Assembly (NCBI GenBank): GCA_020047775.1
Contig: JAIFNK010000284.1
Span: 1-13,033, forward strand
Reading direction: 5' to 3'
Source of the DNA: Akkermansia sp.
GTDB taxonomy: Bacteria; Verrucomicrobiota; Verrucomicrobiia; Verrucomicrobiales; Akkermansiaceae
DNA: 13,033 bases
Shown piece by piece: positions 5,140-13,033 of the stretch. Under the pieces are notes generated by a model. The model was not told where the DNA came from. It made no database searches and worked only from the letters and a program-made list of their open reading frames with translations. The translations under genes were made by a program, and so were the position numbers. Numbering within the stretch: position 1 is the stretch's first letter; every line of letters starts with the position of its first letter.

Positions 5140-7074
5140 TCATACCTGCGTTCTTTCATGAAGTTGGCCCATCCGGTAGGCGTCGATGAGTTGGAGCAGC
5201 AGCTCGATAATGGAATCGATTTCACGGCCCTGCTCGGTATCGCCCACCTTGCGGGGATGCTCGTAGCGGCGGAGCCGGGTCATCTTCGGAATGATGTCGA
5301 TGCCCTCGCGGACGGCGGTTTCCGGATCGGGGAAGGTGTGGTGCTCGGCGAGGGTTTCGCCTTCGGGGCCGAGGATGAGGGTGTAGCCGCGGTCGCCATA
5401 GGCTTCGGAAAACGCGCCGTCGATGGTGACAGCGTTGCCGCCGCGCTTGAGCGGGTTTTCTCCCAGATCGACCTTCACCGGGACGTGGCCGTTGACGAGC
5501 AGGCCGTCCTTCATCACGCCCATGTCGCGAGCGATCTTTTCGCAGAAAGCGGTGTCGTGAATCCAGCGGAACCACGGTCCGGCGTTCTCCTTGTGGGTGG
5601 ATTTGTCCTCGATGAGGTAGGTTTCAAAAGTGGCCATGCGGTCCTTGCCGAAGAGCGGCGAGAGCGGTCCGGCCCACAGGTAGTAGAACCAGTCCTTGTC
5701 GCTGCCGGAAGCGCTCGGCGCACCGGCGCGGAATGCGCGTTTGATGACCTTGGTGAAGGCGGTGAAGACTTGCGGGCCTTCCCGGTCCTCGCCGTCGATG
5801 CGGAGCGGGAGATATTCACCATGGTCGTCCACCGGCAGGCAGGCGTGGAAAATCACGGCGCGGTCCCTCACGAGCGCCATCTGGCCGTAGTCGGCCATCC
5901 AGCGCATCTGCTCCCACAAGCGCGGCGAGGTGGTGAAACTTTCCTCCAGCCGATGGATGCACTCCTCCTCGTCGGCGCTGAGTTTGTTAGGATCGGCGGG
6001 ATCGATGGTCGGGAGAAACGTGTCGCGCAGCGGATGGCATTTTCCGTCCACTTCCAGCGTATGGTTTTCAAAATTGATTTTCCGCAGGATGTTGCGGTCC
6101 TCCATCTTCCACTCCGGGTGGCGTTCGATGGTCTGGCCCTCGAGTTTGAACTGGAGGATGGCCATGGCCTTCTGCATGCGCGCGACAAGGCCGCCGTCGC
6201 GCTTGCCCTTGCGCTTCGCCTGGAAGCGGGCGGCGGGATCGTCCGGATAGACTTTCAAGGCGAGCACCTCGATGGCTTTGGTCAGCAATCCGTAGCCTTC
6301 CTCGATCTGGAACATGCGCAGGTAGCGCAGGGAAATCCGCAGCACGGTGGCGATGAGCGCGCGCTGGCCGAGGCAGGCGCCCATCCAGATGGCATCATGG
6401 TTGCCCCAGACCAGCGAGACGTTCGGCTGGTGCATGAGGTAGTCGATCACGCGGTCGAGCCGCGGGCCGCGGTCACCGAGGTCGCCGGCGACGATGAGCT
6501 CCTCGACGGTGATGTTCCGGATGAACCGCGAGGCGCTGCGGATCAGGTCGAAATCGAGGTCCAGGGCGGTGAGCTCGCGGAGCTGGACGTCGATCATGGC
6601 GGGGTCATGACCGCCGGCGGGGTGGTTGAGCAGGGCTTCGAAGAGTTCGCGCTGTTCCTTGGGGGCGAGAGCCTTCACGTCCTTGCGGCGGCGGGTGCGG
6701 ATGAGCGCGCGGATGACGGTGAATTGGTTTTCGAGGGTGGTTTTCACCCATGACTCACGGAGCGCCGGCTTGACGAGCAGCTCCGGTTTTTTCAGGCGGA
6801 TGACCTCGGCCGGGTAATAAAGCACGTTCATGAACTCCTGGAACTCCGGGGCGCTCATGGTCTTGCCGAAGATGTTATCCACCAGCGGTCGCAAGCGGCC
6901 GCTGGCATTGTTGATGACGTGCCGGAGTTTCTGGTTCTCGCCGTGGATGTCGGAGATCACGTGGATCACGCCTTTGGGAAGTTCCTTTTTCGCCCGCAGG
7001 GCGGCGACTTCCGAGGCGGCGGACGAGACGGTGGGATAGCGCTCGGCGAGGATGTGGAGGGCCGGGTTTTTCAT
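5140..7074 (-). CDS. fbp: Fructose-1,6-bisphosphatase, class III
   Basis: A 644-residue protein, close to the 671 residues of the Bacillus subtilis class III enzyme. It hydrolyses fructose 1,6-bisphosphate to fructose 6-phosphate and phosphate in gluconeogenesis, in the cytoplasm, with divalent metals. The calcineurin-like phosphoesterase core is visible: SDIHGE (41-46, with D42 and H44), GDLGDRGP (197-204, with D198), WGNHD (223-227) and NGHVPVK (528-534), which supply the metal ligands. The region between the second and third pairs, about 240-400, is the long insert typical of this class and distinguishes it from small Ser/Thr phosphatases. The N-terminal lead ERYPTVSSAASEVAALRAKKELPKG is also usual, supporting the ATG at 7074. 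No ribosome binding site is evident. It is followed on the same strand by the L,D-transpeptidase, but no functional link is evident. Confidence 0.95.
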   Translation of the reverse strand: MKNPALHILAERYPTVSSAASEVAALRAKKELPKGVIHVISDIHGENQKLRHVINNASGRLRPLVDNIFGKTMSAPEFQEFMNVLYYPAEVIRLKKPELLVKPALRESWVKTTLENQFTVIRALIRTRRRKDVKALAPKEQRELFEALLNHPAGGHDPAMIDVQLRELTALDLDFDLIRSASRFIRNITVEELIVAGDLGDRGPRLDRVIDYLMHQPNVSLVWGNHDAIWMGACLGQRALIATVLRISLRYLRMFQIEEGYGLLTKAIEVLALKVYPDDPAARFQAKRKGKRDGGLVARMQKAMAILQFKLEGQTIERHPEWKMEDRNILRKINFENHTLEVDGKCHPLRDTFLPTIDPADPNKLSADEEECIHRLEESFTTSPRLWEQMRWMADYGQMALVRDRAVIFHACLPVDDHGEYLPLRIDGEDREGPQVFTAFTKVIKRAFRAGAPSASGSDKDWFYYLWAGPLSPLFGKDRMATFETYLIEDKSTHKENAGPWFRWIHDTAFCEKIARDMGVMKDGLLVNGHVPVKVDLGENPLKRGGNAVTIDGAFSEAYGDRGYTLILGPEGETLAEHHTFPDPETAVREGIDIIPKMTRLRRYEHPRKVGDTEQGREIDSIIELLLQLIDAYRMGQLHERTQV

Positions 7075-7139
7075 CGGTGGAAACGGCGTGGCGGATAGGG
7101 TTTCACAGCGTGCGATTGCCGCGCAGGACCTCCAGATAA

Positions 7140-7337
7140 GGCCAATTCCCCGTCGATGGCAAGCTACCCGACGACAAGGAATTCAACTTGAAGCCGGGCA
7201 TGAAGATCCCGGTGCGCAGGAAAGACGGGGTGGCCAAGGCGCTCAGCGACCCGGACCAAGGGAAAAAAGCCAAGACCGAGCCTGCGATGGAATATTGGTG
7301 GCCGAAGGAAAAGCGGGATGCCCGGATCGCCGAATAA
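7140..7337 (+). pseudogene. Remnant of an unidentified gene (C-terminal fragment, no start codon)
   Basis: Between fbp and uvrC, on the + strand, the frame starting after a TAA at 7137 runs 65 codons to TAA 7335-7337. It reads GQFPVDGKLPDDKEFNLKPG, then a Lys/Glu/Asp-rich tail ending EYWWPKEKRDARIAE. It looks like the hydrophilic C-terminus of a real protein rather than a shadow frame, as it is not opposite a gene. The first ATG (7200) would leave only 45 residues and no start codon fits the conserved-looking beginning, so I read it as a 5'-truncated remnant. I do not recognise the parent; the 'NLKPGMKIPV' phrase loosely recalls a LysM-type ending, which is speculation. A functional small protein from the TTG at 7188 or ATG at 7200 remains possible. 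Confidence 0.4.
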
Positions 7338-7348
7338 TCCCGTGTGAT

Positions 7349-8905
7349 TCAACCGTCACGATTGAGGAACTCGATGATCGTGGCGGCAGACTTTTCCGAA
7401 ATGCCGGGAAGCCTGGCGACTTCCGCGGCGGTGGCTTTTTTGAGCCGGGCGACGCTGCCGAATTTTTCCAACAGCAGGCGCTTTTTGTTAGCCGACATGC
7501 CGGGGCAGTCGTCGAGCAGGCTTTCCTTCATCCGGCGGCGGTAGAGCAGGGCGTTGTAGCCGTTGGCGAAGCGGTGGGCTTCGTCGCGGATGCGTTGGAG
7601 CAGCTTGAGCGCGCCGCGGTTGTGCGGGATGCGGATGGATTGCTCGCGGCCGGGGACGAAAACTTCCTCGTGCTGCTTGGCGAGGCCGACGACCGGAAGG
7701 TCATGGAGACCGAGGGCTTTCAATTCCCTGACGGCCATGCCGAGCTGGCCTTTGCCGCCGTCCACGATGACCAGGTCCGGCAGGACGATTTTCGCTTTGC
7801 CCTCGCGGGCGAGACGGCGTTGGGCATCGACGAGGTTTTCCTGGGAGAATTCCGCCTCGGGGTTGGCGGCGCTGTTTTCCATCAGGATGCGCGAGTAGCG
7901 GCGGCGGATGACCTCGGCCATGGAGGCGAAGTCGTCCTGGCCCTCGACCGTCTTGATCCGGTAGCGGCGGTAGTTCTGGTTGTCCGGCTTGCCATCGGTG
8001 AAGCGGACCATGGAGGCGACGATATGATTGGAGGAGACGTTGGAGATGTCGAAGCACTCCATGACGCGCGGCGGGCCTGCCAGGTGGAGTTCCTCACCGA
8101 GTTCGGCGAGGTCTTCGGTGGGTTTCACGGTGGTTTGCACGCCGCGGCCGCGGGCGAACTGGCGGGTGGGGGAGAGCGTTTTTTCGAGGTTCTGGAGGAT
8201 GTCGCGGAGCGCGGCGGCTTTTTCGAAATCGAGGTTCCCGGCGGCGGCGGTCATTTCGGCGCGGAGTTTGTCGAAGTTCTCGCGTTTTCCCTTCCCTTCG
8301 AGGATGCGGCAGGCTTCCTCGATTTTTTCGAAATAATCCTCGCGGGAAATGCGGCCGATGCAGGGGGCTGAGCAGTTGCGGATGATGTCGGCGTTGCAGT
8401 GTTTGTAGTCGGCCTCGCCGGGATTGACCGGGCGGCAGACGCGCAGGCCGAGGCTGCGGTTGAGCCATTCGAGCGTGCTGTGGAGGGCGCTGGAGTGGGG
8501 AAACGGGCCGAAATAGCGCGAGCCGTCGTCCTTCTTCATCCGTGTGGTCTGGAAGCGCGGCCACGGATCGGCGAGGCGGATTTTCGCCAGCAGGAAGCGC
8601 TTGTCGTCGCGGAAAGCGACGTTGTAGCGCGGGCGGTAGTCCTTGATGAGCTTGCCCTCCAGCAGCAGCGATTCCTCCTCGTTGCGGACGGTGTGGAACT
8701 CGAAATCGTGGATCGAGTCGATGAGCGCGCGGGTTTTCACGTTCGAGCGCATTTTCTGCGAGGCCATGAAGTACGACGAGACGCGGCGCTTGAGGTCGCG
8801 GGCCTTGCCGACGTAGATGATGGAGCCGAGCCGGTCCTTCATCAGGTAGACCCCGGGTTGATGAGGAACCTCGCGGAGCTTGGTTTTGAAATCCGGGGTG
8901 GACAT
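7349..8905 (-). CDS. uvrC: UvrABC system protein C (excinuclease subunit C)
   Basis: Makes the two incisions flanking a DNA lesion in nucleotide excision repair, acting with UvrB. From ATG 8905 it has 518 residues, shorter than E. coli UvrC (610). In order: GIY-YIG nuclease (PGVYLMKD 17-24, IIYVGKA 29-35) for the 3' cut; four cysteines C157, C170, C178 and C182 spaced like those proposed to bind an iron-sulfur cluster in E. coli; a UVR motif about 213-242 (RAEMTAAAGNLDFEKAAALRD) for UvrB contact; an RNase H-like nuclease for the 5' cut with D286 (FDISN), D382 (VDGGKGQ) and RDEAH (440-444); and a helix-hairpin-helix pair about 465-515. Another ATG six codons upstream (8923) is in frame; 8905 is preferred because MSTPDFKTKLREV aligns with the E. 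coli N-terminus. It diverges from the TPR gene. Confidence 0.96.
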   Translation of the reverse strand: MSTPDFKTKLREVPHQPGVYLMKDRLGSIIYVGKARDLKRRVSSYFMASQKMRSNVKTRALIDSIHDFEFHTVRNEEESLLLEGKLIKDYRPRYNVAFRDDKRFLLAKIRLADPWPRFQTTRMKKDDGSRYFGPFPHSSALHSTLEWLNRSLGLRVCRPVNPGEADYKHCNADIIRNCSAPCIGRISREDYFEKIEEACRILEGKGKRENFDKLRAEMTAAAGNLDFEKAAALRDILQNLEKTLSPTRQFARGRGVQTTVKPTEDLAELGEELHLAGPPRVMECFDISNVSSNHIVASMVRFTDGKPDNQNYRRYRIKTVEGQDDFASMAEVIRRRYSRILMENSAANPEAEFSQENLVDAQRRLAREGKAKIVLPDLVIVDGGKGQLGMAVRELKALGLHDLPVVGLAKQHEEVFVPGREQSIRIPHNRGALKLLQRIRDEAHRFANGYNALLYRRRMKESLLDDCPGMSANKKRLLLEKFGSVARLKKATAAEVARLPGISEKSAATIIEFLNRDG

Positions 8906-9049
8906 GGGCGGAATGTATGTCATCTATCCGCAGCCCGAAACCTTAAAGATCATTCGAAAACCCGACGGTCGCTTTCTCTTGGATTCAAGTCACTCGCAGG
9001 CGCGTGGACGGGATCAGGGATATCGTCCGGACAATCGGGATAAAGTCGC

Positions 9050-9078
9050 TTGACACTCCGTTGAGGGTCGGTTCCAGT
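9050..9078 (+). promoter_or_regulatory. Possible promoter of the TPR operon
   Basis: A perfect TTGACA (9050-9055) in the 188-bp divergent region between uvrC and the TPR gene. Seventeen bases downstream lies TCCAGT (9073-9078), which matches only 3 of 6 of the -10 consensus. A start near 9085 would leave a leader of about 10 bases before the ATG at 9094 or 33 before the ATG at 9118. Good -35, poor -10. Confidence 0.35.
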
Positions 9079-9093
9079 TTTCTTCCACGTCGT

Positions 9094-12057
9094 ATGCAGC
9101 GAAAAACCAATCACCTCATGGCGCGTCTCTCCGCATTTTTCGCTTGCTTGGTCATCGGCCTCGGTTCGGCTTCCCGATTGGATGCTCAAGCGCCGCCTGC
9201 CGCTGCTCCGGCGATGCTGGTCCCTCCGTCAACCTTGATCCGGTTGTTTTCCGAAGCTGAGGCCGCGTTCATCGCCAAGGAATATGCGACCGCCGTGTCG
9301 AAAATCGAAGAACTGCTCAAGGCTCTCGGGTCGAACAGGGACGCACCGCTGGAGCTGCTTTATTTCAACATCGGACTGGGAAACCTGCTGGCGGGGAAAC
9401 CGGCCCAGGCCGAGGCCGGGTTTACCGAATGCTTGAAGCGGTTCCCGAGAGGCGAATATGCCAGCCGCTGCTGGCTCGGCATCGGCCGTGCTTCGATTGA
9501 CCAGAACACACCGGAGAAAAAGGAGCGCGCCATCGATGCTCTCAAACTCGCCGCCCAGGATCCCAGATACCGCTCGGAAGCGGGATTGTGGCTTGGCCAG
9601 GTTTACACCGACCTCGGCAAGCGCGATGAGGCACTCGCTGTTTTCAAGAGCTTGATGGGCTCGGACATTCGCTCGCCGCAGCAAACCACCGCCGCCGTGG
9701 AAGTCATCGGACTGCTGGCGGTGGCAGGCAAATTGGAGGATTTGATCCTTTACCTCGACCGCCTGAGCAACCAGTCCGGCGTCCGCGACGCAATCGCCTG
9801 GTATGCGAACCAGGTCATTGTGCGTGGTGACGAGTTGGTAGGTGCCCAGTCTTACGATTCGGCGCTTGCCATCTATCGTTCCGTGCCGCCCCGCAGTCAG
9901 ATCATCGACATTCAGAAAACCGCGTTGGAGTCCCAGCGCCGGGATTTGAAAATCCTCGAAACCCGCGTGGAGGCGGAAAAGAACAAGCCCCTCAACCAGC
10001 GTTCCTCCGCCTCGGAATTGGTGGGCAACCTCAAACCGGCCATTGAACTGGCAGAGAAGGCCCTGGCTGCAATCGAGGAAAAGGCCGACTTGGACGCGGC
10101 CCTGCTAATGCGCCGCGGGCGCTGCCTGTATTATCTCGACCGCCACGAGGAGGCGCTGGTGTGCTTCCGCACGATTCGGAACAAATATGAATCCGCCACC
10201 GATGCAAAGTCGGCCGCCTACGCGGAGATCGTCATTATCAACAAGCTGAAGAATATCCCGGAAATCAAAGCCCTTTGCGACTCCTATCTGCGGAAATACC
10301 CCGACGCGGACAATGTCGAACAGGTCGCCACCCTTGCCGGCGAAGTATTGGTCCAGAGTGGAAACTGGGCTGAAGTCGGCAGTTTCTACCGTGGTCTTGA
10401 GACCAAGTTCCCAAAATCCGAGAGCCTCGACCGCTACACGTTCTTCCAAGGAGTCGCCATTTTCCAAGACGGCAACTTCAAGGAATCCACCCCGATTTTC
10501 ACGAAGTTCCTCAAGGATTTCCCAAACAGCCCGCTGGTGGAAAACGCCCTCTACTATATGGCGATGTCGTATTTCCTTTCGAACGACTACAAGATGACAC
10601 TGGCCTCGTGTAAGGAATACATCTCCAAGTTCCCGGACGGCCGCTACGCCGGCGACATGCGCTACCGTCTCGCGTTTATCGATTTCAACGACAGGGGCAC
10701 GGACAAGGATCCCGCGGCCATAAGCGCTTATCAGAACAAGATGTGCGACAAGATCATCAAGGATCTCACCACCTTCCTGAACCAGCACCCCGACGACGCT
10801 TCCGCAGGTTCGATGTATTGCCTGGTCGCGGACGCTTACAAGAGAAGGACCTCCGACAAGCCCGATGAACTCGCTAAGTTCCAAAGACTTGCCATCGAGG
10901 CCTACCAAAAGGCGGTGTGGTCGGACAGCCCCGATGACGTGATCCAATACGCCTTGGATTCCGCCACCACGATGCTTTCCGGTAACAAGGACTGGCCCGC
11001 TATCGCGACGCTCCACGGGGATTTCCTCCAGAAAAAGCCGGACAGCCCGCTCGCGCTGCTCTCCGCCACTTGGGTGGCCAAAATGAAAGTCCGCGAAGGC
11101 AAACCCCTGGAAGCTTCGGAAATGCTCGCCAACGCCCTGCGGGCCCGGGTCGGTAATCCTGCCGCCGAGCAGGTCGAGTTCCTCATCGACGAATTGGTCA
11201 AAACCTTAGTGCCGCGCAAGAAGGCGTCCGAGGTCGATTTGGACGCGCTCGACAAGCAGCTGATAGAGATTCTCAACAAAGCGATCGCCGGTCAGGAGAA
11301 CGCCACGACGAATGCCCGGCTTTACTTTGCCCGCGCCCGCCTCGCCCAGGCACTGAAGCGTGCCGACCAATCGGATCGCCATCTCAAGGGGATCGCCACC
11401 ATCAATGCGGATAACCCGGCGGTCCTCAGTCCCGCCTTGCTCACCGTTTGCGGAGATATTCTTCTGAAGCTTGGCAATCTTGAGCAAGCCGAGGGCATGT
11501 TCAGGCGCCTCACGGACCGTTACCGCGAGGGCGGCTTCTCCGATGCCGGTCCGGTGGGGCTCGGCTATATCGCGCTCGCCAGAAAACAACCGGCGGAAGC
11601 ACTCAAGATCTTCGAGGATACACTGGCGAACAACCCCGGCACCTCCCGTTTCAAGGAAACGACCCTCGGTAAATTGGAGGCCATGGTCGCACTTGGTCAA
11701 TTCGAGGAGGCCGAAAAACTCGCTCTCGCCACCGCCGGAGACAAAACATTCCGCGGCGAAACCGCCGGTAAAGTGCTCATCCTGCTAGGCAGGATTTATC
11801 GGGAGCAGGAGAAAAAAGCCACGGATCCGGCTGCCAAGTTGGAATTGCTCAAAAAAGCATACGGAACTTACAACCGCGTCTTCACCGCTTATAAAAGCAC
11901 GCCGGAAGTCTCCGCCGAAGCCGGATGGCAGGCTTATGAAACCCTGATACTGATGGGTGACAAGCCGCTTGCCGACGAATCCCTCAAAGCCATCGCCAAC
12001 GATCCGAAACTCAAGAACACCGAGCGGGCAAAAAAGGCCGCCGAAATGGTCCCATAG
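9094..12057 (+). CDS. Large exported tetratricopeptide-repeat protein
   Basis: A 987-residue protein that is almost entirely helical repeats behind a signal peptide. From ATG 9094 the N-terminus has basic residues, a core LSAFFACLVIGLG, and a cleavage site near AQA|PP (31-33). ATG 9118 also gives a workable signal. The open frame reaches 9004, but that extension would bury the signal peptide. TPR-type pairs recur throughout, e.g. LLAGKPAQAEAGFTECLKRF, LGKRDEALAVF, LDRHEEALVCFRTI, LSNDYKMTLASCKEYISKFP, LGNLEQAEGMFRRLTDRY and ARKQPAEALKIFEDTL, with typical A/G/Y/F/P positions. The central part (about 390-560) has the YbgF/BamD-like FP..P....A.Y..A..Y pattern. It is probably a periplasmic scaffold; partner unknown. 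It opens an operon: the next gene begins 1 bp after its TAG. Confidence 0.87.
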   Translation: MQRKTNHLMARLSAFFACLVIGLGSASRLDAQAPPAAAPAMLVPPSTLIRLFSEAEAAFIAKEYATAVSKIEELLKALGSNRDAPLELLYFNIGLGNLLAGKPAQAEAGFTECLKRFPRGEYASRCWLGIGRASIDQNTPEKKERAIDALKLAAQDPRYRSEAGLWLGQVYTDLGKRDEALAVFKSLMGSDIRSPQQTTAAVEVIGLLAVAGKLEDLILYLDRLSNQSGVRDAIAWYANQVIVRGDELVGAQSYDSALAIYRSVPPRSQIIDIQKTALESQRRDLKILETRVEAEKNKPLNQRSSASELVGNLKPAIELAEKALAAIEEKADLDAALLMRRGRCLYYLDRHEEALVCFRTIRNKYESATDAKSAAYAEIVIINKLKNIPEIKALCDSYLRKYPDADNVEQVATLAGEVLVQSGNWAEVGSFYRGLETKFPKSESLDRYTFFQGVAIFQDGNFKESTPIFTKFLKDFPNSPLVENALYYMAMSYFLSNDYKMTLASCKEYISKFPDGRYAGDMRYRLAFIDFNDRGTDKDPAAISAYQNKMCDKIIKDLTTFLNQHPDDASAGSMYCLVADAYKRRTSDKPDELAKFQRLAIEAYQKAVWSDSPDDVIQYALDSATTMLSGNKDWPAIATLHGDFLQKKPDSPLALLSATWVAKMKVREGKPLEASEMLANALRARVGNPAAEQVEFLIDELVKTLVPRKKASEVDLDALDKQLIEILNKAIAGQENATTNARLYFARARLAQALKRADQSDRHLKGIATINADNPAVLSPALLTVCGDILLKLGNLEQAEGMFRRLTDRYREGGFSDAGPVGLGYIALARKQPAEALKIFEDTLANNPGTSRFKETTLGKLEAMVALGQFEEAEKLALATAGDKTFRGETAGKVLILLGRIYREQEKKATDPAAKLELLKKAYGTYNRVFTAYKSTPEVSAEAGWQAYETLILMGDKPLADESLKAIANDPKLKNTERAKKAAEMVP

Positions 12058-12058
12058 T

Positions 12059-12952
12059 ATGCACCAACCCATGATGTTCCTTTCCTCGCGCACACTCCGG
12101 ACCTGCCTGCTGGCCGGCGCGGTCGCCATTCTGCCGCTGTCGTGGACCGCTGCGGCCGAGCCCGTCCGCATCGTTTTCCAGAACGGACGCTCCGTCCCCA
12201 TCACGAATGTGACCCTGCAGGTTGACAAGCTGGTGATCGGCGAGGCCCTCGACGGATTCACCGCCGGGCAGGCCATCCCGCTGGTCTCGGCGGACCATGT
12301 GTTTGGCGAGAAACCCGAGACAATCAATCCGGCCATCGCCTTGTTATTGACGGCCAAACCTGCCGAGGCGCTCAAGCTGCTTGAACCGGTTCTCGTCGCC
12401 CAACGAATCACCGCGAAGATCCCGGGGAACTTTTGGCTTGAGCCCGCGCGTGCAGCGCTCGTCGCCTACGCTTTGACCGGTAACTCCGCGAAATGCACCG
12501 AGATCGGGAAAGAAATCTCCGATGCGACCCCGTCCCAGGGGAATGATCCGTTCGTTGCCCTCGGCAAGGCCCTGCTGCTACCCAGCACAACCCCGGTCGC
12601 GGAGCGTGCCGTCGCGCTGGGTGACCTGACCACCGACAATCTGCCCGCCGATGTCTGCGCTTACGCTTCCTTCTTCCGTGGGCAGTTGCTCAAGGGTGTC
12701 AAGCGCAGCACCATTGCCGACGAAGCCCGCAAACAGGACGCCGAGAACCTTGAAGTCTTTCTGACGGTTCCCTGTCTGTTTCCCTCAGGCGGCATGATTC
12801 TCAATGCCGCCGCCGAAATGAATGCGGCGGAATTTTTAACCACCCAGGGTCGCCGCGAAGAGGCCGTCGCCCTCTTCAATTCCTCGATCCGGGAATCCGC
12901 CGGCACTCTCTTGGAGGCCGAGGCCAACAAGCGCCTTGAAAGCATCAAATAA
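12059..12952 (+). CDS. Exported protein of unknown function, second gene of the TPR operon
   Basis: A 297-residue protein from ATG 12059, 1 bp after the TPR stop; ATGs at 12071 and 12074 are alternatives that keep the signal peptide. The signal has RTLR, a core CLLAGAVAILPLSW and a cleavage site TAAA|EP after residue 33. The mature start, about 35-80, is a small predicted beta domain (VRIVFQNGRSVPITNVTLQVDKLVI). The rest is helical with TPR-like pieces such as LTAKPAEALKLLEPVL, ALTGNSAKCTEIGKEI and a final TTQGRREEAVALFNSSIRES. I do not recognise a named family. Tight spacing to the TPR protein and a matching export signal suggest that the two work together in the periplasm. Confidence 0.82.
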   Translation: MHQPMMFLSSRTLRTCLLAGAVAILPLSWTAAAEPVRIVFQNGRSVPITNVTLQVDKLVIGEALDGFTAGQAIPLVSADHVFGEKPETINPAIALLLTAKPAEALKLLEPVLVAQRITAKIPGNFWLEPARAALVAYALTGNSAKCTEIGKEISDATPSQGNDPFVALGKALLLPSTTPVAERAVALGDLTTDNLPADVCAYASFFRGQLLKGVKRSTIADEARKQDAENLEVFLTVPCLFPSGGMILNAAAEMNAAEFLTTQGRREEAVALFNSSIRESAGTLLEAEANKRLESIK

Positions 12953-12997
12953 TCTGCCCAGCCTAGTCCTCACCAAACCACCTCGAACCAACTGCCC

Positions 12998-13033
12998 ATG
13001 AAACATATCTTCCAAAAAGCGATTTACGCCGCT
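12998..13033 (+). CDS. Start of a third operon gene, cut by the window end
   Basis: ATG 12998 opens MKHIFQKAIYAA before the sequence stops. It lies 45 bp after the preceding stop, on the same strand, in a spacer rich in C and A with no terminator, so it is probably the third gene of the operon. The basic then hydrophobic start would suit a signal peptide or membrane protein. Genes of the ExbB/TolQ proton-channel family often follow such TPR pairs in my recollection, but 12 residues cannot show it. Confidence 0.55.
   Translation, partial: MKHIFQKAIYAA

Noticed and set aside
5128..6753. 541-codon open frame on the + strand
   Set aside because: It lies wholly opposite fbp, whose metal-binding motifs are all present. 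The translation is rich in D/E/G/A/V with no domain, as expected for the complement of a GC-rich gene.
7314..7342. CGGGAT/ATCCCG inverted repeat after the uvrC stop as a terminator
   Set aside because: Only 6 bp with a 17-base loop and no T-run; too weak to call.
7052..8371. 439-codon open frame on the + strand starting opposite the fbp start
   Set aside because: Mostly antisense to uvrC, with composition typical of a shadow frame; where it crosses 7140-7337 it is in a different frame from the coding-like remnant.
8906..8923. Six-codon N-terminal extension of UvrC (MTYIPP)
   Set aside because: In frame and possible, but the ATG at 8905 aligns better with known UvrC N-termini; recorded as the alternative start.
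9025..9032. GTCCGGAC palindrome in the uvrC/TPR divergent region
   Set aside because: Eight bases of GC-rich symmetry are expected by chance at this base composition, and no second copy is nearby.
10105..11016. 303-codon open frame on the - strand
   Set aside because: Antisense to the TPR gene, whose repeats are continuous through this region.

Overview
The window reads as a piece of a Verrucomicrobiota chromosome, perhaps of the Luteolibacter/Haloferula kind. This is an inference from gene style, high GC, an LPS-type heptosyltransferase pointing to an outer membrane, a class III fructose-bisphosphatase in a Gram-negative setting, and two dispersed-repeat sequences inside a coding region of the kind I recall from Verrucomicrobia and Planctomycetes. 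No RNA gene, CRISPR array, phage or IS transposase is visible.

Layout. 1-722 (+) is the C-terminal part of a family 9 glycosyltransferase (ADP-heptose:LPS heptosyltransferase type). It ends 1 bp from the convergent stop of a YugP-type membrane zinc peptidase (724-1458, -). Then come penicillin-binding protein 1C (1533-3794, -), a small exported cytochrome b562-like protein transcribed the other way (3883-4302, +), a bidirectional terminator, an L,D-transpeptidase lipoprotein (4389-5036, -), class III fructose-1,6-bisphosphatase (5140-7074, -), a short interval with apparent gene remnants (7103-7337), and UvrC (7349-8905, -). After a 188-bp divergent promoter region, a + strand operon begins: a 987-residue exported TPR protein (9094-12057), a 297-residue exported protein starting 1 bp later (12059-12952), and the first 12 codons of a third gene (12998 to the window end).

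How the genes fit together. Much of the left half serves the cell envelope: LPS core sugar transfer, peptidoglycan polymerisation and 4,3-crosslinking by PbpC, 3,3-crosslinking or lipoprotein/protein attachment by the L,D-transpeptidase, and a membrane protease. Fbp (gluconeogenesis) and UvrC (nucleotide excision repair) are ordinary housekeeping genes with no evident link to them. The right-hand operon looks like an envelope system built around a large periplasmic TPR scaffold. In this lineage such pairs may precede an ExbB/TolQ-type proton channel gene, but the third gene is cut off after 12 codons, so this is a guess.

The points most worth a second look are: the TPR operon; two repeat-derived in-frame insertions in pbpC; a 12-bp perfect hairpin embedded in the glycosyltransferase coding end that could terminate both convergent genes; a b562-like protein that keeps both heme ligands; remnant coding sequence between fbp and uvrC; and the absence of a convincing Shine-Dalgarno sequence before every start in the window. 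I do not see a clear new defence, mobile or biosynthetic system here.
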